A stretch of DNA of 64,000 bases. Origin: Pandoraea iniqua (GTDB lineage Bacteria; Pseudomonadota; Gammaproteobacteria; Burkholderiales; Burkholderiaceae). The notes under the pieces are model-generated. The model worked only from the letters and a program-made list of their open reading frames with translations, had not been told where the DNA came from and did no database searches. Positions 8,374-18,206 of the stretch are shown in pieces (positions within the stretch are counted from its first letter, which is position 1; the number at the start of each line of letters is the position of its first letter). The position numbers and the translations under genes are program-made. Location: positions 434,001-498,000 of the forward strand of contig NZ_CABPSF010000001.1 in assembly GCF_902459685.1 (NCBI RefSeq), written 5' to 3'.

Positions 8374-9789
8374 ATGAACGCCGTAGTCGATTCGAAATTC
8401 ACCGATTTCCACGTAGCTGATATCAAGCTGGCCGATTGGGGCCGCAAGGAACTGCGCATCGCCGAGAGCGAAATGCCGGGTCTGATGGCCACGCGCGAAG
8501 AGTTCAAGGCCACCCAGCCGCTCAAGGGCGCCCGCATCGCCGGCTCGCTCCACATGACGATCCAGACCGGCGTGCTCATCGAGACGCTGACCGCGCTGGG
8601 CGCCGAAGTGCGCTGGGCCTCGTGCAACATTTTCTCGACGCAAGATCACGCCGCTGCGGCCATCGCCGCCGCCGGTATCCCCGTGTTCGCGTTCAAGGGC
8701 GAATCGCTCGACGAATACTGGGAATACAGCCACCGCATCTTCGAATGGCCGAACGGCGAGTTCGCCAACATGATTCTCGATGACGGCGGCGACGCCACGC
8801 TGCTGCTGATTCTGGGCAGCAAGGCCGAGAAGGACCTCTCGGTCGTCGCCAACCCGACCAACGAAGAAGAAGTGGCCCTGTACGCGGCGATCAAGCGTCA
8901 CATCGCCCTCGATCCGCACTGGTACAGCAAGCGCCTGTCGAAAATCCAAGGCGTGACCGAAGAGACGACCACGGGCGTGCACCGCCTGTATCAGATGGAA
9001 AAGGACGGCACGCTGCCGTTCCCGGCCATCAACGTCAACGACTCGGTGACCAAGTCGAAGTTCGACAATCTGTACGGCTGCCGCGAGTCGCTCGTCGACG
9101 GTATCAAGCGCGCGACCGACGTGATGATCGCCGGCAAGATCGCACTCGTGGCCGGTTACGGCGACGTGGGCAAGGGCTGCGCGCAAAGCCTGCGTGGTCT
9201 GGGCGCAACCGTTTGGGTCACCGAAATCGACCCGATCTGCGCGCTGCAAGCCGCGATGGAAGGCTACCGCGTCGTGACGATGGAATATGCCGCCGACAAG
9301 GCCGACATCTTCGTGACCGCCACGGGCAACTTCCACGTGATCGATCACGACCACATGGCTGCCATGAAGAATCAGGCGATCGTGTGCAACATCGGTCACT
9401 TCGACTCGGAAATCAACGTCGCGTCTACCCGCAAGTACGAGTGGGAAAACATCAAGCCGCAGGTCGATCACATCATCTTCCCGGACGGCAAGCGCATCAT
9501 CCTGCTGGCCGAAGGCCGCCTCGTGAATCTGGGCTGCGCTACGGGTCACCCGTCGTTCGTGATGAGCAACTCGTTCACCAACCAGACGCTCGCGCAGATT
9601 GAATTGTTCGTGGACGGTGCCAAGTACAAGAACAGCGTGTACGTGCTGCCGAAGCATCTGGACGAGAAGGTCGCGCGTCTGCACCTTGGCCGTATCGGTG
9701 CCGAACTGACCGTGCTGAGCGACGATCAGGCGAAGTACATCAGCGTCGACAAGAACGGTCCGTTCAAGCCGTCGCACTACCGTTATTAA
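8374..9789 (+). CDS. ahcY: Adenosylhomocysteinase (SAH hydrolase)
   Basis: NAD-dependent enzyme that splits S-adenosylhomocysteine to adenosine and homocysteine, keeping the methyl cycle running. Seen: [20 protein letters not shown] in the substrate domain, [20 protein letters not shown], the NAD-binding [28 protein letters not shown], and the C-terminal signature [12 protein letters not shown]. Length 471 is typical for the proteobacterial form. ATG 8374 is chosen over GTG 8371 because the AAGGAGG site would otherwise be too close. The riboswitch in its leader is the evident control. metF lies downstream in the same orientation, completing homocysteine remethylation. Confidence 0.97.
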   Translation: MNAVVDSKFTDFHVADIKLADWGRKELRIAESEMPGLMATREEFKATQPLKGARIAGSLHMTIQTGVLIETLTALGAEVRWASCNIFSTQDHAAAAIAAAGIPVFAFKGESLDEYWEYSHRIFEWPNGEFANMILDDGGDATLLLILGSKAEKDLSVVANPTNEEEVALYAAIKRHIALDPHWYSKRLSKIQGVTEETTTGVHRLYQMEKDGTLPFPAINVNDSVTKSKFDNLYGCRESLVDGIKRATDVMIAGKIALVAGYGDVGKGCAQSLRGLGATVWVTEIDPICALQAAMEGYRVVTMEYAADKADIFVTATGNFHVIDHDHMAAMKNQAIVCNIGHFDSEINVASTRKYEWENIKPQVDHIIFPDGKRIILLAEGRLVNLGCATGHPSFVMSNSFTNQTLAQIELFVDGAKYKNSVYVLPKHLDEKVARLHLGRIGAELTVLSDDQAKYISVDKNGPFKPSHYRY

Positions 9790-9904
9790 GTTTTAGTTAA
9801 GTCGCACCCACGCGGCTGCGCCCAGTGCGCAGCCGCGTACGAATTCTTGTAACTGCCGGTGTTGACGTCGACGTCTCGCACCGGCTTGTCCTTCGGAGCT
9901 TGCC

Positions 9905-10264
9905 ATGCGTCTGCTGCTGATTTGGCTCATCAATGCCATCGCACTTCTCGTTTTGCCGCACATCATCTCGGGCGTTCAGCTCAAGGGCATCGGTACGGCG
10001 CTGATCGTTGCGGTCGTGCTCGGCCTGATCAACGCATTCCTGCGTCCGCTGCTTGTGGTGCTCACGCTGCCGGTCACGGTCGTCACGCTCGGATTGTTCA
10101 TCTTCGTGATCAATGCGTTGCTGTTCTGGCTGGCCGCCAACGTGGTCAAGGGGTTCGAAGTCTCGGGCTTCTGGGCGGCGCTCTTCGGCTCGCTGCTGTA
10201 CAGCCTGATCTCGTGGATTCTGTCGGCGCTGGTGTTTGGCGGCGATCGCGCGACTAACGTCTAA
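9905..10264 (+). CDS. PF04020-type four-helix membrane protein ('phage holin family')
   Basis: 119-residue protein that is almost wholly hydrophobic, with four predicted membrane segments separated by short polar turns. LLLIWLINAIALLVLPHIISG at the start and LGLINAFLRPLLVVLTLPVTVVTLGLF in the middle match the YvlD-like family often labelled 'phage holin family'. The label does not imply a prophage: in Burkholderiaceae this gene commonly sits between ahcY and metF. Its function is unknown. The start codon at 9905 lies after a CTTCGGAGC ribosome site. Confidence 0.8.
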   Translation: MRLLLIWLINAIALLVLPHIISGVQLKGIGTALIVAVVLGLINAFLRPLLVVLTLPVTVVTLGLFIFVINALLFWLAANVVKGFEVSGFWAALFGSLLYSLISWILSALVFGGDRATNV

Positions 10265-10309
10265 CGCAGCGTTTAACGCAACGTTCAACGCGACGTTTAG
10301 CCCAATGCT
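10262..10309 (+). repeat. Four degenerate 12-nt tandem units after the membrane-protein gene
   Basis: Units read TAACGCAGCGTT, TAACGCAACGTT, CAACGCGACGTT and TAGCCCAATGCT. The first three differ at only a few positions; the fourth is decayed. The run starts on the stop codon of the upstream gene and ends just before a terminator stem. Confidence 0.6.
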
Positions 10310-10314
10310 TAACC

Positions 10315-10345
10315 GGCACGCGCTTACCCGCGTGCCTGCTTTCTT
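10315..10345 (+). terminator. Terminator before tlyA
   Basis: GGCACGCG (10315-10322) pairs with CGCGTGCC (10329-10336), a 6-nt loop, then TGCTTTCTT. A recognisable GC stem with a short T-tract. It would separate ahcY transcription from tlyA. Confidence 0.6.
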
Positions 10346-10363
10346 CCGCAGGAATTTGTTGTC

Positions 10364-11233
10364 ATGTCGCCATCCCTTCGTGTCGATCAGGCACTCGTAT
10401 CACGAGGCCTCGCGTCATCGCGTACCGCCGCGCAGCGTTTGATCGATGCGGGGCGGGTGTACGTTGCCGACACCGACACCGTCCTCAAGAAAGCCAGCCA
10501 GCTCGTGGCGAGCGATGAAGTGCTCGAAGTGCGTGCCGCAGTCGATGGCATGCCCGGTGAGGATCGCTACGTTTCCCGCGGCGGGCTGAAGCTTGAAGGC
10601 GCACTCGCGGCGGCCGGGCTGGGGGCGGATGTCCTGAAAGGACGCACGGCGCTCGACGTCGGGTTGTCGACCGGCGGGTTCGCCGACTGCCTGTTGCAGG
10701 CGGGCGTGGCGCAGGTCATCGGTGTCGATGTTGGCCACGGGCAACTGCATGGCCGAATGGTGACGGAGCCGCGACTGATCTCGCTGGAGGGGATCAACGC
10801 GCGGCACCTGACGCGCGAAATGCTCGACGAGCAGTTGGCGCAGTGGAAGTCGCCGGCGGTGGGCGAGGAAGCGGCTGCGCCGGTGTCCGCGCTCGTGTCC
10901 GCACCGACGACCCCCGAGGCGGGCTTCGACCTGATCGTGGGCGACGTGTCGTTCATTTCGCTCACGCTGGTGTTGCCGGCGCTCGCGCCGCTGCTGGCGC
11001 CGGGCGGCGACTTGCTTATGCTGGTCAAGCCGCAGTTTGAAGTGGGACGCGAGAACATCGGGCGCGGCGGCCTCGTGCGCGACGAAGCGCAATACGCGCA
11101 AGTGGAGACAAAGATCCGCACCGCCTGCGAGTCGCTCGGCCTCACGGTGGCCGGCTGGTTCGACAGCCCGATTACGGGCGGCGACGGTAACCGGGAGTTT
11201 TTCGTACACGCCACGCCTGCCAAGGCGGCATGA
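10364..11233 (+). CDS. tlyA: TlyA family rRNA methyltransferase
   Basis: Putative 2'-O-ribose rRNA methyltransferase/haemolysin TlyA (289 aa). An N-terminal S4 RNA-binding domain (LRVDQALVSRGLASSRTAAQRLIDAGRVYV, residues 5-35) is followed by an FtsJ/RrmJ-type SAM domain with VSRGGLKLEGAL, ALDVGLSTGGFADCLLQAGV, IVGDVSFISLTLVLPAL and LVKPQFEVGR. Family members methylate 16S/23S rRNA cytidines in mycobacteria and set capreomycin sensitivity; the target here is inferred only. There is an unusual Ala/Pro/Val-rich insert (about residues 165-185) between SAM-domain strands. Confidence 0.88.
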   Translation: MSPSLRVDQALVSRGLASSRTAAQRLIDAGRVYVADTDTVLKKASQLVASDEVLEVRAAVDGMPGEDRYVSRGGLKLEGALAAAGLGADVLKGRTALDVGLSTGGFADCLLQAGVAQVIGVDVGHGQLHGRMVTEPRLISLEGINARHLTREMLDEQLAQWKSPAVGEEAAAPVSALVSAPTTPEAGFDLIVGDVSFISLTLVLPALAPLLAPGGDLLMLVKPQFEVGRENIGRGGLVRDEAQYAQVETKIRTACESLGLTVAGWFDSPITGGDGNREFFVHATPAKAA

Positions 11234-11270
11234 GTGCCACACGAACGACTCCCTCGATAATCAGAAGATC

Positions 11271-12101
11271 ATGACGCAACCCTCTTTCAGCTTCGAATTC
11301 TTCCCGCCCAAGACCGCCGAAGGCGCGGAGAAGCTGCGCGCGACGCGCCAGCAACTGTTTCCGCTCGGCCCGAAATTCGTCTCGGTGACGTTCGGTGCTG
11401 GCGGTTCGACCCAGCAGGGTACGATCGATACGGTGGTGGAAATCCAACGCGAAGGCGTCGAAGCGGCACCGCACCTGTCGTGCGTGGGGTCGACCAAAGA
11501 CAACATCCGCGACATCTTGCAGACGTACCGCAGTCACGGCATCCGTCACATCGTGGCGCTGCGTGGCGACCTGCCGTCGGGCATGGGCGAAATCGGTGAA
11601 TTTCGTTACGCGTCGGAGCTGGTCGAATTCATTCGCGCCGAGACGGGCGACTGGTTCCACATCGAAGTGGCGGCCTACCCCGAGTACCACCCGCAGGCGA
11701 AGTCGCCGCGTCTGGACCTCGAACACTTCGCCAACAAGGTGAAGGCCGGGGCCAATGCTGCCATCACGCAGTACTTCTTCAATGCCGACGCCTACTTCCG
11801 TTTCGTCGACGATGCCGCACGCCTCGGCGTGAACGTGCCGATCGTGCCGGGCATCATGCCGATCACGAACTACTCGCAGATGATGCGTTTCTCGGAAATG
11901 TGTGGTGCCGAAGTGCCGCGCTGGATCGCCAAGCGCCTCGAAGGCTTCGGCGACGACCGCGAGTCGATTCGCGCGTTCGGCCTCGACGTGGTGACCGCGC
12001 TGTGCGAGCGACTGCTCGCCGACGGCGCGCCGGGCCTGCATTTCTATACGCTCAACGCGGCAGCCGCCACCAAGGCGATGTGGCAGCGGCTGGGTCTGTA
12101 A
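11271..12101 (+). CDS. metF: Methylenetetrahydrofolate reductase MetF
   Basis: FAD-containing TIM-barrel enzyme (276 aa) that reduces 5,10-methylene-THF to 5-methyl-THF, the methyl donor for homocysteine remethylation. Seen: FSFEFFPPKTAEGAEKL at the N-terminus, VTFGAGGSTQQGTIDTV, HLSCVGSTKDNI, IRHIVALRGDLP, and the barrel segment AAITQYFFNADAYFRFVDDA. ATG 11271 gives the expected N-terminus; an in-frame extension upstream is the shadow of tlyA. With ahcY and metXW this completes a local methionine/SAM cluster. A strong terminator follows. Confidence 0.96.
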   Translation: MTQPSFSFEFFPPKTAEGAEKLRATRQQLFPLGPKFVSVTFGAGGSTQQGTIDTVVEIQREGVEAAPHLSCVGSTKDNIRDILQTYRSHGIRHIVALRGDLPSGMGEIGEFRYASELVEFIRAETGDWFHIEVAAYPEYHPQAKSPRLDLEHFANKVKAGANAAITQYFFNADAYFRFVDDAARLGVNVPIVPGIMPITNYSQMMRFSEMCGAEVPRWIAKRLEGFGDDRESIRAFGLDVVTALCERLLADGAPGLHFYTLNAAAATKAMWQRLGL

Positions 12102-12108
12102 GCCGATC

Positions 12109-12136
12109 CCCAAGGGTGCAGCGCTGCACCTTTGGG
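12109..12136 (+). terminator. Terminator after metF
   Basis: A 12-bp stem (one G-U pair) between CCCAAGGGTGCA and TGCACCTTTGGG with a GCGC loop, 7 nt after the metF stop. The following 226 nt up to dppA are AT-rich and hold no gene; an RBS GAGGAGCCT precedes dppA. Confidence 0.65.
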
Positions 12137-12362
12137 AACCATCGTCTTATTGAGCGCTGATTGCTCAGATTTGGCGCTTGAATGTCAATCCTAATCAAAA
12201 TTAAGTGATTTCCTAATAAAAAACGCTGCAAATTGGCGAATTGCTAGGGATTTGGCGTGTTGTGACGCGAGGTAACCTTCAGTAATATTCCCGGGTGCTC
12301 GGCGGCGACCCCCAACCGGACGAACCGGCCTGAGCCTCGAAAAATATCATTCCGAGGAGCCT

Positions 12363-14003
12363 ATGAAACGAACCCACACCCTGCGTTTGCTTTTGGCGGC
12401 TACCCTGCTTGCCGGCGCGACCGCGATCCAGTCCGCCGCAGCAGTCGAGCTCCCGAACAAGACCCTTGTGTATTGCTCTGAGGGCAGCCCGGCCGGATTC
12501 GATCCGGGGCAACTGACCACCGGTACCGACTTCGATCCTGCCGACGCCATCTACAACCGTCTGATCGCCTTCGTGCCGGGCGAAACCGGGGTGATGCCGT
12601 CGCTCGCCGAGAAGTGGGACATTTCGCCGGACAACAAGATCTACACCTTCCATCTGCGCAAAGGTGTCAAATTCCACACCACCGACTACTTCACGCCCAC
12701 GCGTGATTTCAATGCCGAAGACGTGAAGTTCACGTTCGAGCGCATGGGCGATCGCGAGATGCCCTTCCGCAAGGCATATCCGGCTGAATTCCCGTATTTC
12801 GTCGACATGGGGCTCCAGAAGGATATCGACCGCATCGAGATCGTCGATCCGTACACCGTGCGCTTCGTGCTGAAGCAGGTCGACGCGCCGTTCATCCAGA
12901 ATCTGGCCATGTCGTTCGCGTCGATCCTCTCGAAGGAATACGCGGACAAGCTGCTCGCCGCGAACAATTCCCGCGACATCGCGCTCAAGCCGGTCGGCAC
13001 CGGGCCGTTCATCTTCCGCAGCTACACGAAGGACGCCACGCTGCGACTGGACGGCAACAAAGACTACTGGAATACGAATCTGCCGCCCAAGGTCGGCAAG
13101 CTGATCTTCGCGATCACGACCGACGCCAACGTCCGTATCCAGAAGCTCAAGCGCAACGAATGTCAGGTCGCGACGTACCCGCGTCCGGCTGACGTCGATT
13201 CGCTCAAGGCCGATATCTCGGCGCAGGGCAAGGCCTCGAAGCTGAAGATGCCGGATCAGGTCGGTTTCAACCTCGGTTACGTGGCTTACAACGTGCAGAA
13301 GAAGCCGCTCGATCGTGTGGAAGTGCGTCAGGCACTCGACATGGCGATCAACAAGCAGGCGATCCTCCAGTCCGTCTACGGCTCGGCCGGACAGTTGTCG
13401 AACGGCGCGCCGATGCCGCCGACGCAATGGTCCTACGACAAGAACATCAAGCCGGCCGGCTACGACCCCGAGAAAGCCAAGGCGCTGCTCGACAAGGCGG
13501 GCGTGAAGGGTATCGAAATCACGCTGTGGGCGATGCCGGTGCAGCGTCCGTACAACCCGAACGGCAAGCTCATGGCGGAAATGATTCAGGCCGACTGGGC
13601 GAAGATCGGTGTGAAGGCGAACATCGTCACGTACGAGTGGGGTGAGTACATCAAGCGCGCGAAGGCCGGCGAGCACGATGCACTGCTGATTGGCTGGACC
13701 GGCGACAACGGCGATCCGGACAACTGGCTCGGCGTACTGCTCGGCTGCGATTCGATGAACGGCAACAACTTCTCGAAGTGGTGCTACAAGCCGTTCGACG
13801 ACCTCATCAAGCAGGCGCGTCAGACCACGGACGTTGCAGCGCGTACGAAGCTGTACACGCAGGCGCAGGAAATCTTCGCGCAACAACTGCCGTTCTCGCC
13901 CATCGCGCACTCCACGCAATACAAGCCGATGGCGACGAACGTGAAGGGCTTCAAGCTCAGCCCGTTCAGCCGTAACAGTTTTGCTGGTGTGTCTCTCGAC
14001 TGA
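12363..14003 (+). CDS. dppA: Dipeptide-binding periplasmic protein DppA
   Basis: Solute-binding protein (546 aa) of ABC family 5. A Sec signal peptide (MKRTHTLRLLLAATLLAGA, cleavage near AAA-VE) is followed by KTLVYCSEGSPAGFDPG, which matches the E. coli DppA mature N-terminus closely. Also present are LAEKWDISPDNKIYTFHLRKG, KRNECQVATYPRPADV, YNVQKKPLDRVEVRQAL, WAMPVQRPYNPNGKLMAEMI and GWTGDNGDPDN. It captures dipeptides (and in some species haem or aminolevulinate) for the DppBCDF permease downstream. A strong hairpin at 14071-14100 probably lowers readthrough, so the binding protein outnumbers the permease. Confidence 0.93.
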   Translation: MKRTHTLRLLLAATLLAGATAIQSAAAVELPNKTLVYCSEGSPAGFDPGQLTTGTDFDPADAIYNRLIAFVPGETGVMPSLAEKWDISPDNKIYTFHLRKGVKFHTTDYFTPTRDFNAEDVKFTFERMGDREMPFRKAYPAEFPYFVDMGLQKDIDRIEIVDPYTVRFVLKQVDAPFIQNLAMSFASILSKEYADKLLAANNSRDIALKPVGTGPFIFRSYTKDATLRLDGNKDYWNTNLPPKVGKLIFAITTDANVRIQKLKRNECQVATYPRPADVDSLKADISAQGKASKLKMPDQVGFNLGYVAYNVQKKPLDRVEVRQALDMAINKQAILQSVYGSAGQLSNGAPMPPTQWSYDKNIKPAGYDPEKAKALLDKAGVKGIEITLWAMPVQRPYNPNGKLMAEMIQADWAKIGVKANIVTYEWGEYIKRAKAGEHDALLIGWTGDNGDPDNWLGVLLGCDSMNGNNFSKWCYKPFDDLIKQARQTTDVAARTKLYTQAQEIFAQQLPFSPIAHSTQYKPMATNVKGFKLSPFSRNSFAGVSLD

Positions 14004-14070
14004 TACGCGATAAATGCTCGACTGATCGGGTTTCACTACCCGGTAACACGCAATAGATTGGTATCAAGCA

Positions 14071-14100
14071 GGCAGACCCGGCCGCCGCGCCGGGTCTGCC
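14071..14100 (+). terminator. Intra-operon stem-loop after dppA
   Basis: GGCAGACCCGGC (14071-14082) and GCCGGGTCTGCC (14089-14100) form a perfect 12-bp stem with a 6-nt loop and no clear T-run. It is placed between dppA and dppB, where binding-protein operons often carry a processing or attenuation hairpin. Confidence 0.65.
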
Positions 14101-14203
14101 TGCGGCACCAAGACAAACAGTCGTCGACGACTGAATAACGCGGCACAGCGCCACCCGTCCTGCCGCCGGGGGCGGGCGGTGCGCAAGCCCACGGAACCCT
14201 CAT

Positions 14204-15208
14204 ATGCTGAGATTCGTCCTGCGACGACTGGGCATGGTGATCCCGACCTTCATCGGCATCACCGTCCTGGCGTTCGCGCTGATCCACCTCATTCCCGGCG
14301 ATCCGATCGAAGTGCTCGTGGGCGAGCGAAACCTCGACCCCGTCATGCACGCCGAAGCCATGAAACGGCTCGGGCTCGATCAGCCGCTCACCACCCAATA
14401 CTTCGTCTACCTGAAGCACGCCGCGCAAGGCGACCTCGGGCGCTCCATCGTGACCAATGAAGGCGTGCTGCACGAGTTCTTCGCGCGCTTCCCCGCCACG
14501 CTCGAACTGGCCACGTGCGCGATGCTCTTCGCGCTGATCGTCGGTCTGCCGGCCGGTGTCGCCGCGTCGTTGCGGCGCGGCAAGATGCTCGACCACACCA
14601 CCATGGGGGCGGCGCTGACCGGCTATTCGATGCCCATCTTCTGGTGGGGGCTGTTGCTGATCATGCTGTTCTCGGTCGATCTGCAATGGACGCCCGTGTC
14701 GGGGCGCATCGGAGTGGAATACGACGTGCCGGTCGTGACCGGCTTCATGCTCATCGATACGCTGCTTTCCGGCGATCAAGGCGCATTTTCGTCCGCTGTC
14801 AGTCACTTGATTCTGCCGACCATCGTGCTCGGCACTGTGCCGCTGGCGGTGATCGCCCGCATGACGCGCTCGGCCATGCTCGAAGTGCTGCGTGAGGACT
14901 ACATCCGGACGGCCCGTGCGAAGGGGCTTTCGCCGTGGCGCGTGATCGTCGTGCATGCGCTGCGCAACGCGCTCATTCCCGTGATTACCGTGATTGGGCT
15001 GCAAGTCGGCACGCTGCTGGCGGGCGCGGTGCTCACGGAGAACGTGTTCTCGTGGCCCGGCATCGGCAAGTGGCTGATCGACGCCATTCTGCGACGCGAC
15101 TATCCGGTGGTGCAGGGCGGGATTCTGCTCATCGCGACGGGCGTCATTCTGGTCAACTTGCTGGTCGACGTGCTCTACGGCGTCGTCAACCCGCGCATTC
15201 GGCACTGA
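14204..15208 (+). CDS. dppB: Dipeptide ABC permease DppB
   Basis: Inner-membrane permease (334 aa) of the oligopeptide/dipeptide ABC family. Seen: N-terminal helix MLRFVLRRLGMVIPTFIGIT, the family motif FALIHLIPGDPIEVLVG, MPIFWWGLLLIMLFS, and the EAA loop DYIRTARAKGLSPWRVIVVHALRNALIPV that contacts the ATPases. About six membrane spans. The gap to dppC is 12 nt, with AAGGAGG before that start, indicating one operon. Confidence 0.95.
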   Translation: MLRFVLRRLGMVIPTFIGITVLAFALIHLIPGDPIEVLVGERNLDPVMHAEAMKRLGLDQPLTTQYFVYLKHAAQGDLGRSIVTNEGVLHEFFARFPATLELATCAMLFALIVGLPAGVAASLRRGKMLDHTTMGAALTGYSMPIFWWGLLLIMLFSVDLQWTPVSGRIGVEYDVPVVTGFMLIDTLLSGDQGAFSSAVSHLILPTIVLGTVPLAVIARMTRSAMLEVLREDYIRTARAKGLSPWRVIVVHALRNALIPVITVIGLQVGTLLAGAVLTENVFSWPGIGKWLIDAILRRDYPVVQGGILLIATGVILVNLLVDVLYGVVNPRIRH

Positions 15209-15220
15209 AGGAGGTCAACG

Positions 15221-16141
15221 ATGAGTGACACGCCTGCTACGCTGCCGCCGCCCGCCGCCGTCACCGCCACGCCTCGTGCGCGGCTGGTGCGGGAGTTTCT
15301 GCGCAGCTTTACCGCCAATCGCGGCGCGACGTTCGCCGCGATTATTTTGTTGCTGATGTTCCTCGCGGCCATCTTTGCGCCGATGATCGCGCCGCACAGC
15401 CCCATCGAGCAGTACCGCGATTTCGTGAAGATTCCGCCCGCTTGGTTTGAAGGCGGCAACGCACGATTTCTGCTGGGTACCGATGAAGCCGGCCGCGACA
15501 TCCTTTCACGCCTGATCTTCGGCGCGCGCCTGTCGTTCTGGATCGGTCTGTCGTCGGTGGTGTTGTCGCTGATTCCGGGCATTCTGCTGGGCCTGCTCGC
15601 GGCGTTTTTCCCGCGCTGGCTCGACACGCCGATCATGCGGCTGATGGACATGATGATGGCGCTGCCGTCGCTGCTGCTGGCCGTGGCCGTGGTGGCCATC
15701 ATCGGCCCAGGGCTCGCCAACACGACCATTGCGATTGCCATCGTGACGCTGCCCGCGTATGTGCGTCTCACGCGCGCGGCCGCCATCGGCGAATTGCAGC
15801 GCGAGTACGTGACCGCCTCGCGCATGGCCGGTGCCGGCACGCTGCGCTTGATGTTCTCGACCGTGCTGCCGAACTGTGCGGCCCCGCTGATCGTGCAGGC
15901 GACCCTGAGCTTCTCGGTAGCCATTCTCGATGCGGCGGCGCTCGGCTTTCTCGGGCTGGGCGTGCAACCGCCACTCGCCGAGTGGGGCTCGATGCTCGCG
16001 TCGGCGCGCGACTATATGGAAAGTGCCTGGTGGATTGTGACGCTGCCGGGGCTTGCGATCGTCATCTCGGTCCTTGCGATCAATCTGGTCGGTGACGGCC
16101 TGCGCGACGCCCTCGACCCCAAACTGAAGCGAATCGCATGA
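15221..16141 (+). CDS. dppC: Dipeptide ABC permease DppC
   Basis: Second membrane subunit (306 aa) of the importer. An alanine/proline-rich cytoplasmic N-terminus precedes the first helix ([21 protein letters not shown]). Then comes the conserved [27 protein letters not shown], and the EAA loop [30 protein letters not shown]. The terminal segment [16 protein letters not shown] is typical for DppC/OppC. Its stop overlaps dppD by ATGA. Confidence 0.95.
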   Translation: MSDTPATLPPPAAVTATPRARLVREFLRSFTANRGATFAAIILLLMFLAAIFAPMIAPHSPIEQYRDFVKIPPAWFEGGNARFLLGTDEAGRDILSRLIFGARLSFWIGLSSVVLSLIPGILLGLLAAFFPRWLDTPIMRLMDMMMALPSLLLAVAVVAIIGPGLANTTIAIAIVTLPAYVRLTRAAAIGELQREYVTASRMAGAGTLRLMFSTVLPNCAAPLIVQATLSFSVAILDAAALGFLGLGVQPPLAEWGSMLASARDYMESAWWIVTLPGLAIVISVLAINLVGDGLRDALDPKLKRIA

Positions 16142-17163
16142 GCCTGCTCACAATCCGCAATTTATCGGTCGACTTCGAAGGGGCGCGCGCCGTCGAAGGC
16201 ATCGACCTCGACGTCGGCCAAGGCGAGATTCTCGGCGTGGTCGGCGAGTCCGGCTCCGGCAAGAGCGTGACGATGCTCGCGCTCATGGGGCTGATCGACG
16301 CCCCCGGACGTGTGACCGCCGACGAAGTCAGCTTCGACGGCCGCGATCTGCTGCACGCCTCGGCACGGCAGCGGCGCAACATCGTCGGGCGCGATGTTTC
16401 CATGATCTTTCAGGACGCGCTCTCGAGCCTGAATCCGAGCTATTCCATCGGCTATCAGATCGGTGAAGTGCTGCGCCGGCACATGGGACTGCGCGGCCGG
16501 GCGCTGCGCGATCGCATCGTGGAGTTGCTCGAACAGGTGGAAATTCCCGATGCCGCGAACCGGCTCGGCGCGTTTCCGCATCAACTCTCGGGCGGGATGA
16601 ACCAGCGCGTGATGATCGCGATGGCGATTGCTTGCCAGCCAAAGTTGCTGATTGCCGACGAACCGACCACCGCACTCGATGTGACCATTCAGGCGCAGAT
16701 CATGGCGTTGCTGCTGCGTTTGCAGCGCGATCATGGCATGTCGCTCGTGTTGATTTCGCACGATCTGGCCGTGGTGGCCGAAGTGGCGCACCGCGTGGCC
16801 GTGATGTATGCGGGGCAGGTGATCGAGGTGCAGCAGGTGCCGGCGCTGTTCGATGCGCCGCATCACCCCTACACCGAAGCGCTGCTCGCGGCGATTCCCG
16901 AACACAACCGGGGCGTACGGCGCCTGCACACCTTGCCCGGTGTGGTGCCGGGCCGTGACGACCGGCCGGCCGGGTGCCTGCTGTCGCCGCGCTGTCCTTA
17001 TGCCGACGAGCATTGCCGCACGGTGCAGCCCAAGCTTGAGCCCTATACCGGGCCGACAGCCGTCGGGTCGCCGCGCGTGCGGTGCTTCAAGCCACTGCCG
17101 CATGCGGCGGGTGGTCTGGCGGGTGGGGCGGCAGGTGGACTGGTCACCGGAGGTGCGCAATGA
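16138..17163 (+). CDS. dppD: Dipeptide ABC ATP-binding protein DppD
   Basis: ATPase subunit (341 aa). Walker [13 protein letters not shown] (about residue 38), Q-loop [16 protein letters not shown], signature [14 protein letters not shown], Walker [15 protein letters not shown] and the switch histidine [13 protein letters not shown] are all intact. The C-terminal oligopeptide extension has the four-cysteine pattern ([14 protein letters not shown]...C) that in this family can hold an iron-sulfur cluster. A glycine-rich tail ([13 protein letters not shown]) ends in the ATGA overlap with dppF. Confidence 0.95.
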   Translation: MSLLTIRNLSVDFEGARAVEGIDLDVGQGEILGVVGESGSGKSVTMLALMGLIDAPGRVTADEVSFDGRDLLHASARQRRNIVGRDVSMIFQDALSSLNPSYSIGYQIGEVLRRHMGLRGRALRDRIVELLEQVEIPDAANRLGAFPHQLSGGMNQRVMIAMAIACQPKLLIADEPTTALDVTIQAQIMALLLRLQRDHGMSLVLISHDLAVVAEVAHRVAVMYAGQVIEVQQVPALFDAPHHPYTEALLAAIPEHNRGVRRLHTLPGVVPGRDDRPAGCLLSPRCPYADEHCRTVQPKLEPYTGPTAVGSPRVRCFKPLPHAAGGLAGGAAGGLVTGGAQ

Positions 17164-18206
17164 GTGAAACCGTTTTCGCGACGCCGCCGGGCGGCCCGGA
17201 CGCACCGCGAACCACGACGCGTGAGCGCGAGCCGAATCGCACGGTGCTGGCCGCCCGCGATCTGAAGCGTTTTTACACCGTCACCCGGGGCATGTTCCGC
17301 GCGGATGCGAGCGTCAAGGCCTTGAACGGCGTGTCGTTCGAGTTGTCGGCTGGCCGGACGCTGGCCGTGGTGGGTGAGTCGGGGTGCGGCAAATCGACGC
17401 TGGCACGGGTGCTGACGTTGATCGAGCCGCCGACGTCCGGCACACTCGCCATCGACGCGACCGAGACAACCGGGGCATCGGCGGGCGATCTGGCCCCATT
17501 GCGTACGCGGGTGCAGATGGTGTTCCAGAACCCGTACGCGTCGCTCAATCCGCGTAAGACGGTCGGGCAGGCGCTGGACGAGCCGCTGGCCATCAATACG
17601 GCGCTCACCCGCGCCGAGCGGGGCGAGAAGATTGCCGCGATGATGCGCACGGTGGGGCTGCGTCCGGAGCATGTGGCGCGGTATCCGCATATGTTCTCGG
17701 GCGGGCAGCGGCAGCGTGTGGCGATCGCGCGGGCGATGATTCTGTCGCCCGCGATCGTGGTGGCGGACGAGCCGGTCTCGGCGCTGGATGTCTCAATTCA
17801 GGCACAGATCCTGAATCTTTTCATGGATTTGCAGGACCGATACGCGACGAGTTACGTATTCGTGTCGCATAATCTCGCCGTGGTCGAGCATGTGGCCGAC
17901 GACGTGATGGTGATGTATCTCGGCCGCGCGGTCGAACACGGTCCCAAGGCCGCCGTGTTTGGCCGGCCGCTGCATCCGTACACCAAGGCGCTGATGTCGG
18001 CGACGCCGGCCATCAAGCCGAGCGAGCGGCGCGTGAAGATTGCGCTGATCGGCGAGTTGCCGTCACCGCTGCGCCCGCCGCCGGGGTGTGCGTTTGCGCC
18101 GCGCTGTCCGTATGCCGTCGACCATTGCCGAGAGGAAGTGCCGCAATTGCGCGAGCTCGACGGACGTCTGGTGGCGTGCCATCGGGTTGAAGACATTGAG
18201 GGATGA
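17160..18206 (+). CDS. dppF: Dipeptide ABC ATP-binding protein DppF
   Basis: Second ATPase (348 aa). About 25 polar residues precede the domain. Walker [16 protein letters not shown]-loop [16 protein letters not shown], signature [14 protein letters not shown], Walker [15 protein letters not shown] and [14 protein letters not shown] are intact. C-terminal [19 protein letters not shown] matches the cysteine motif of DppF/OppF. It starts in an ATGA overlap with dppD and ends in an ATGA overlap with the TraB/GumN gene. Confidence 0.95.
   Translation: MSETVFATPPGGPDAPRTTTREREPNRTVLAARDLKRFYTVTRGMFRADASVKALNGVSFELSAGRTLAVVGESGCGKSTLARVLTLIEPPTSGTLAIDATETTGASAGDLAPLRTRVQMVFQNPYASLNPRKTVGQALDEPLAINTALTRAERGEKIAAMMRTVGLRPEHVARYPHMFSGGQRQRVAIARAMILSPAIVVADEPVSALDVSIQAQILNLFMDLQDRYATSYVFVSHNLAVVEHVADDVMVMYLGRAVEHGPKAAVFGRPLHPYTKALMSATPAIKPSERRVKIALIGELPSPLRPPPGCAFAPRCPYAVDHCREEVPQLRELDGRLVACHRVEDIEG

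Noticed and set aside
9905-10264. Prophage or lysis module suggested by the 'phage holin family' name
   Set aside because: No phage genes, integrase or attachment sites nearby; the PF04020 membrane protein is a normal chromosomal neighbour of ahcY/metF.
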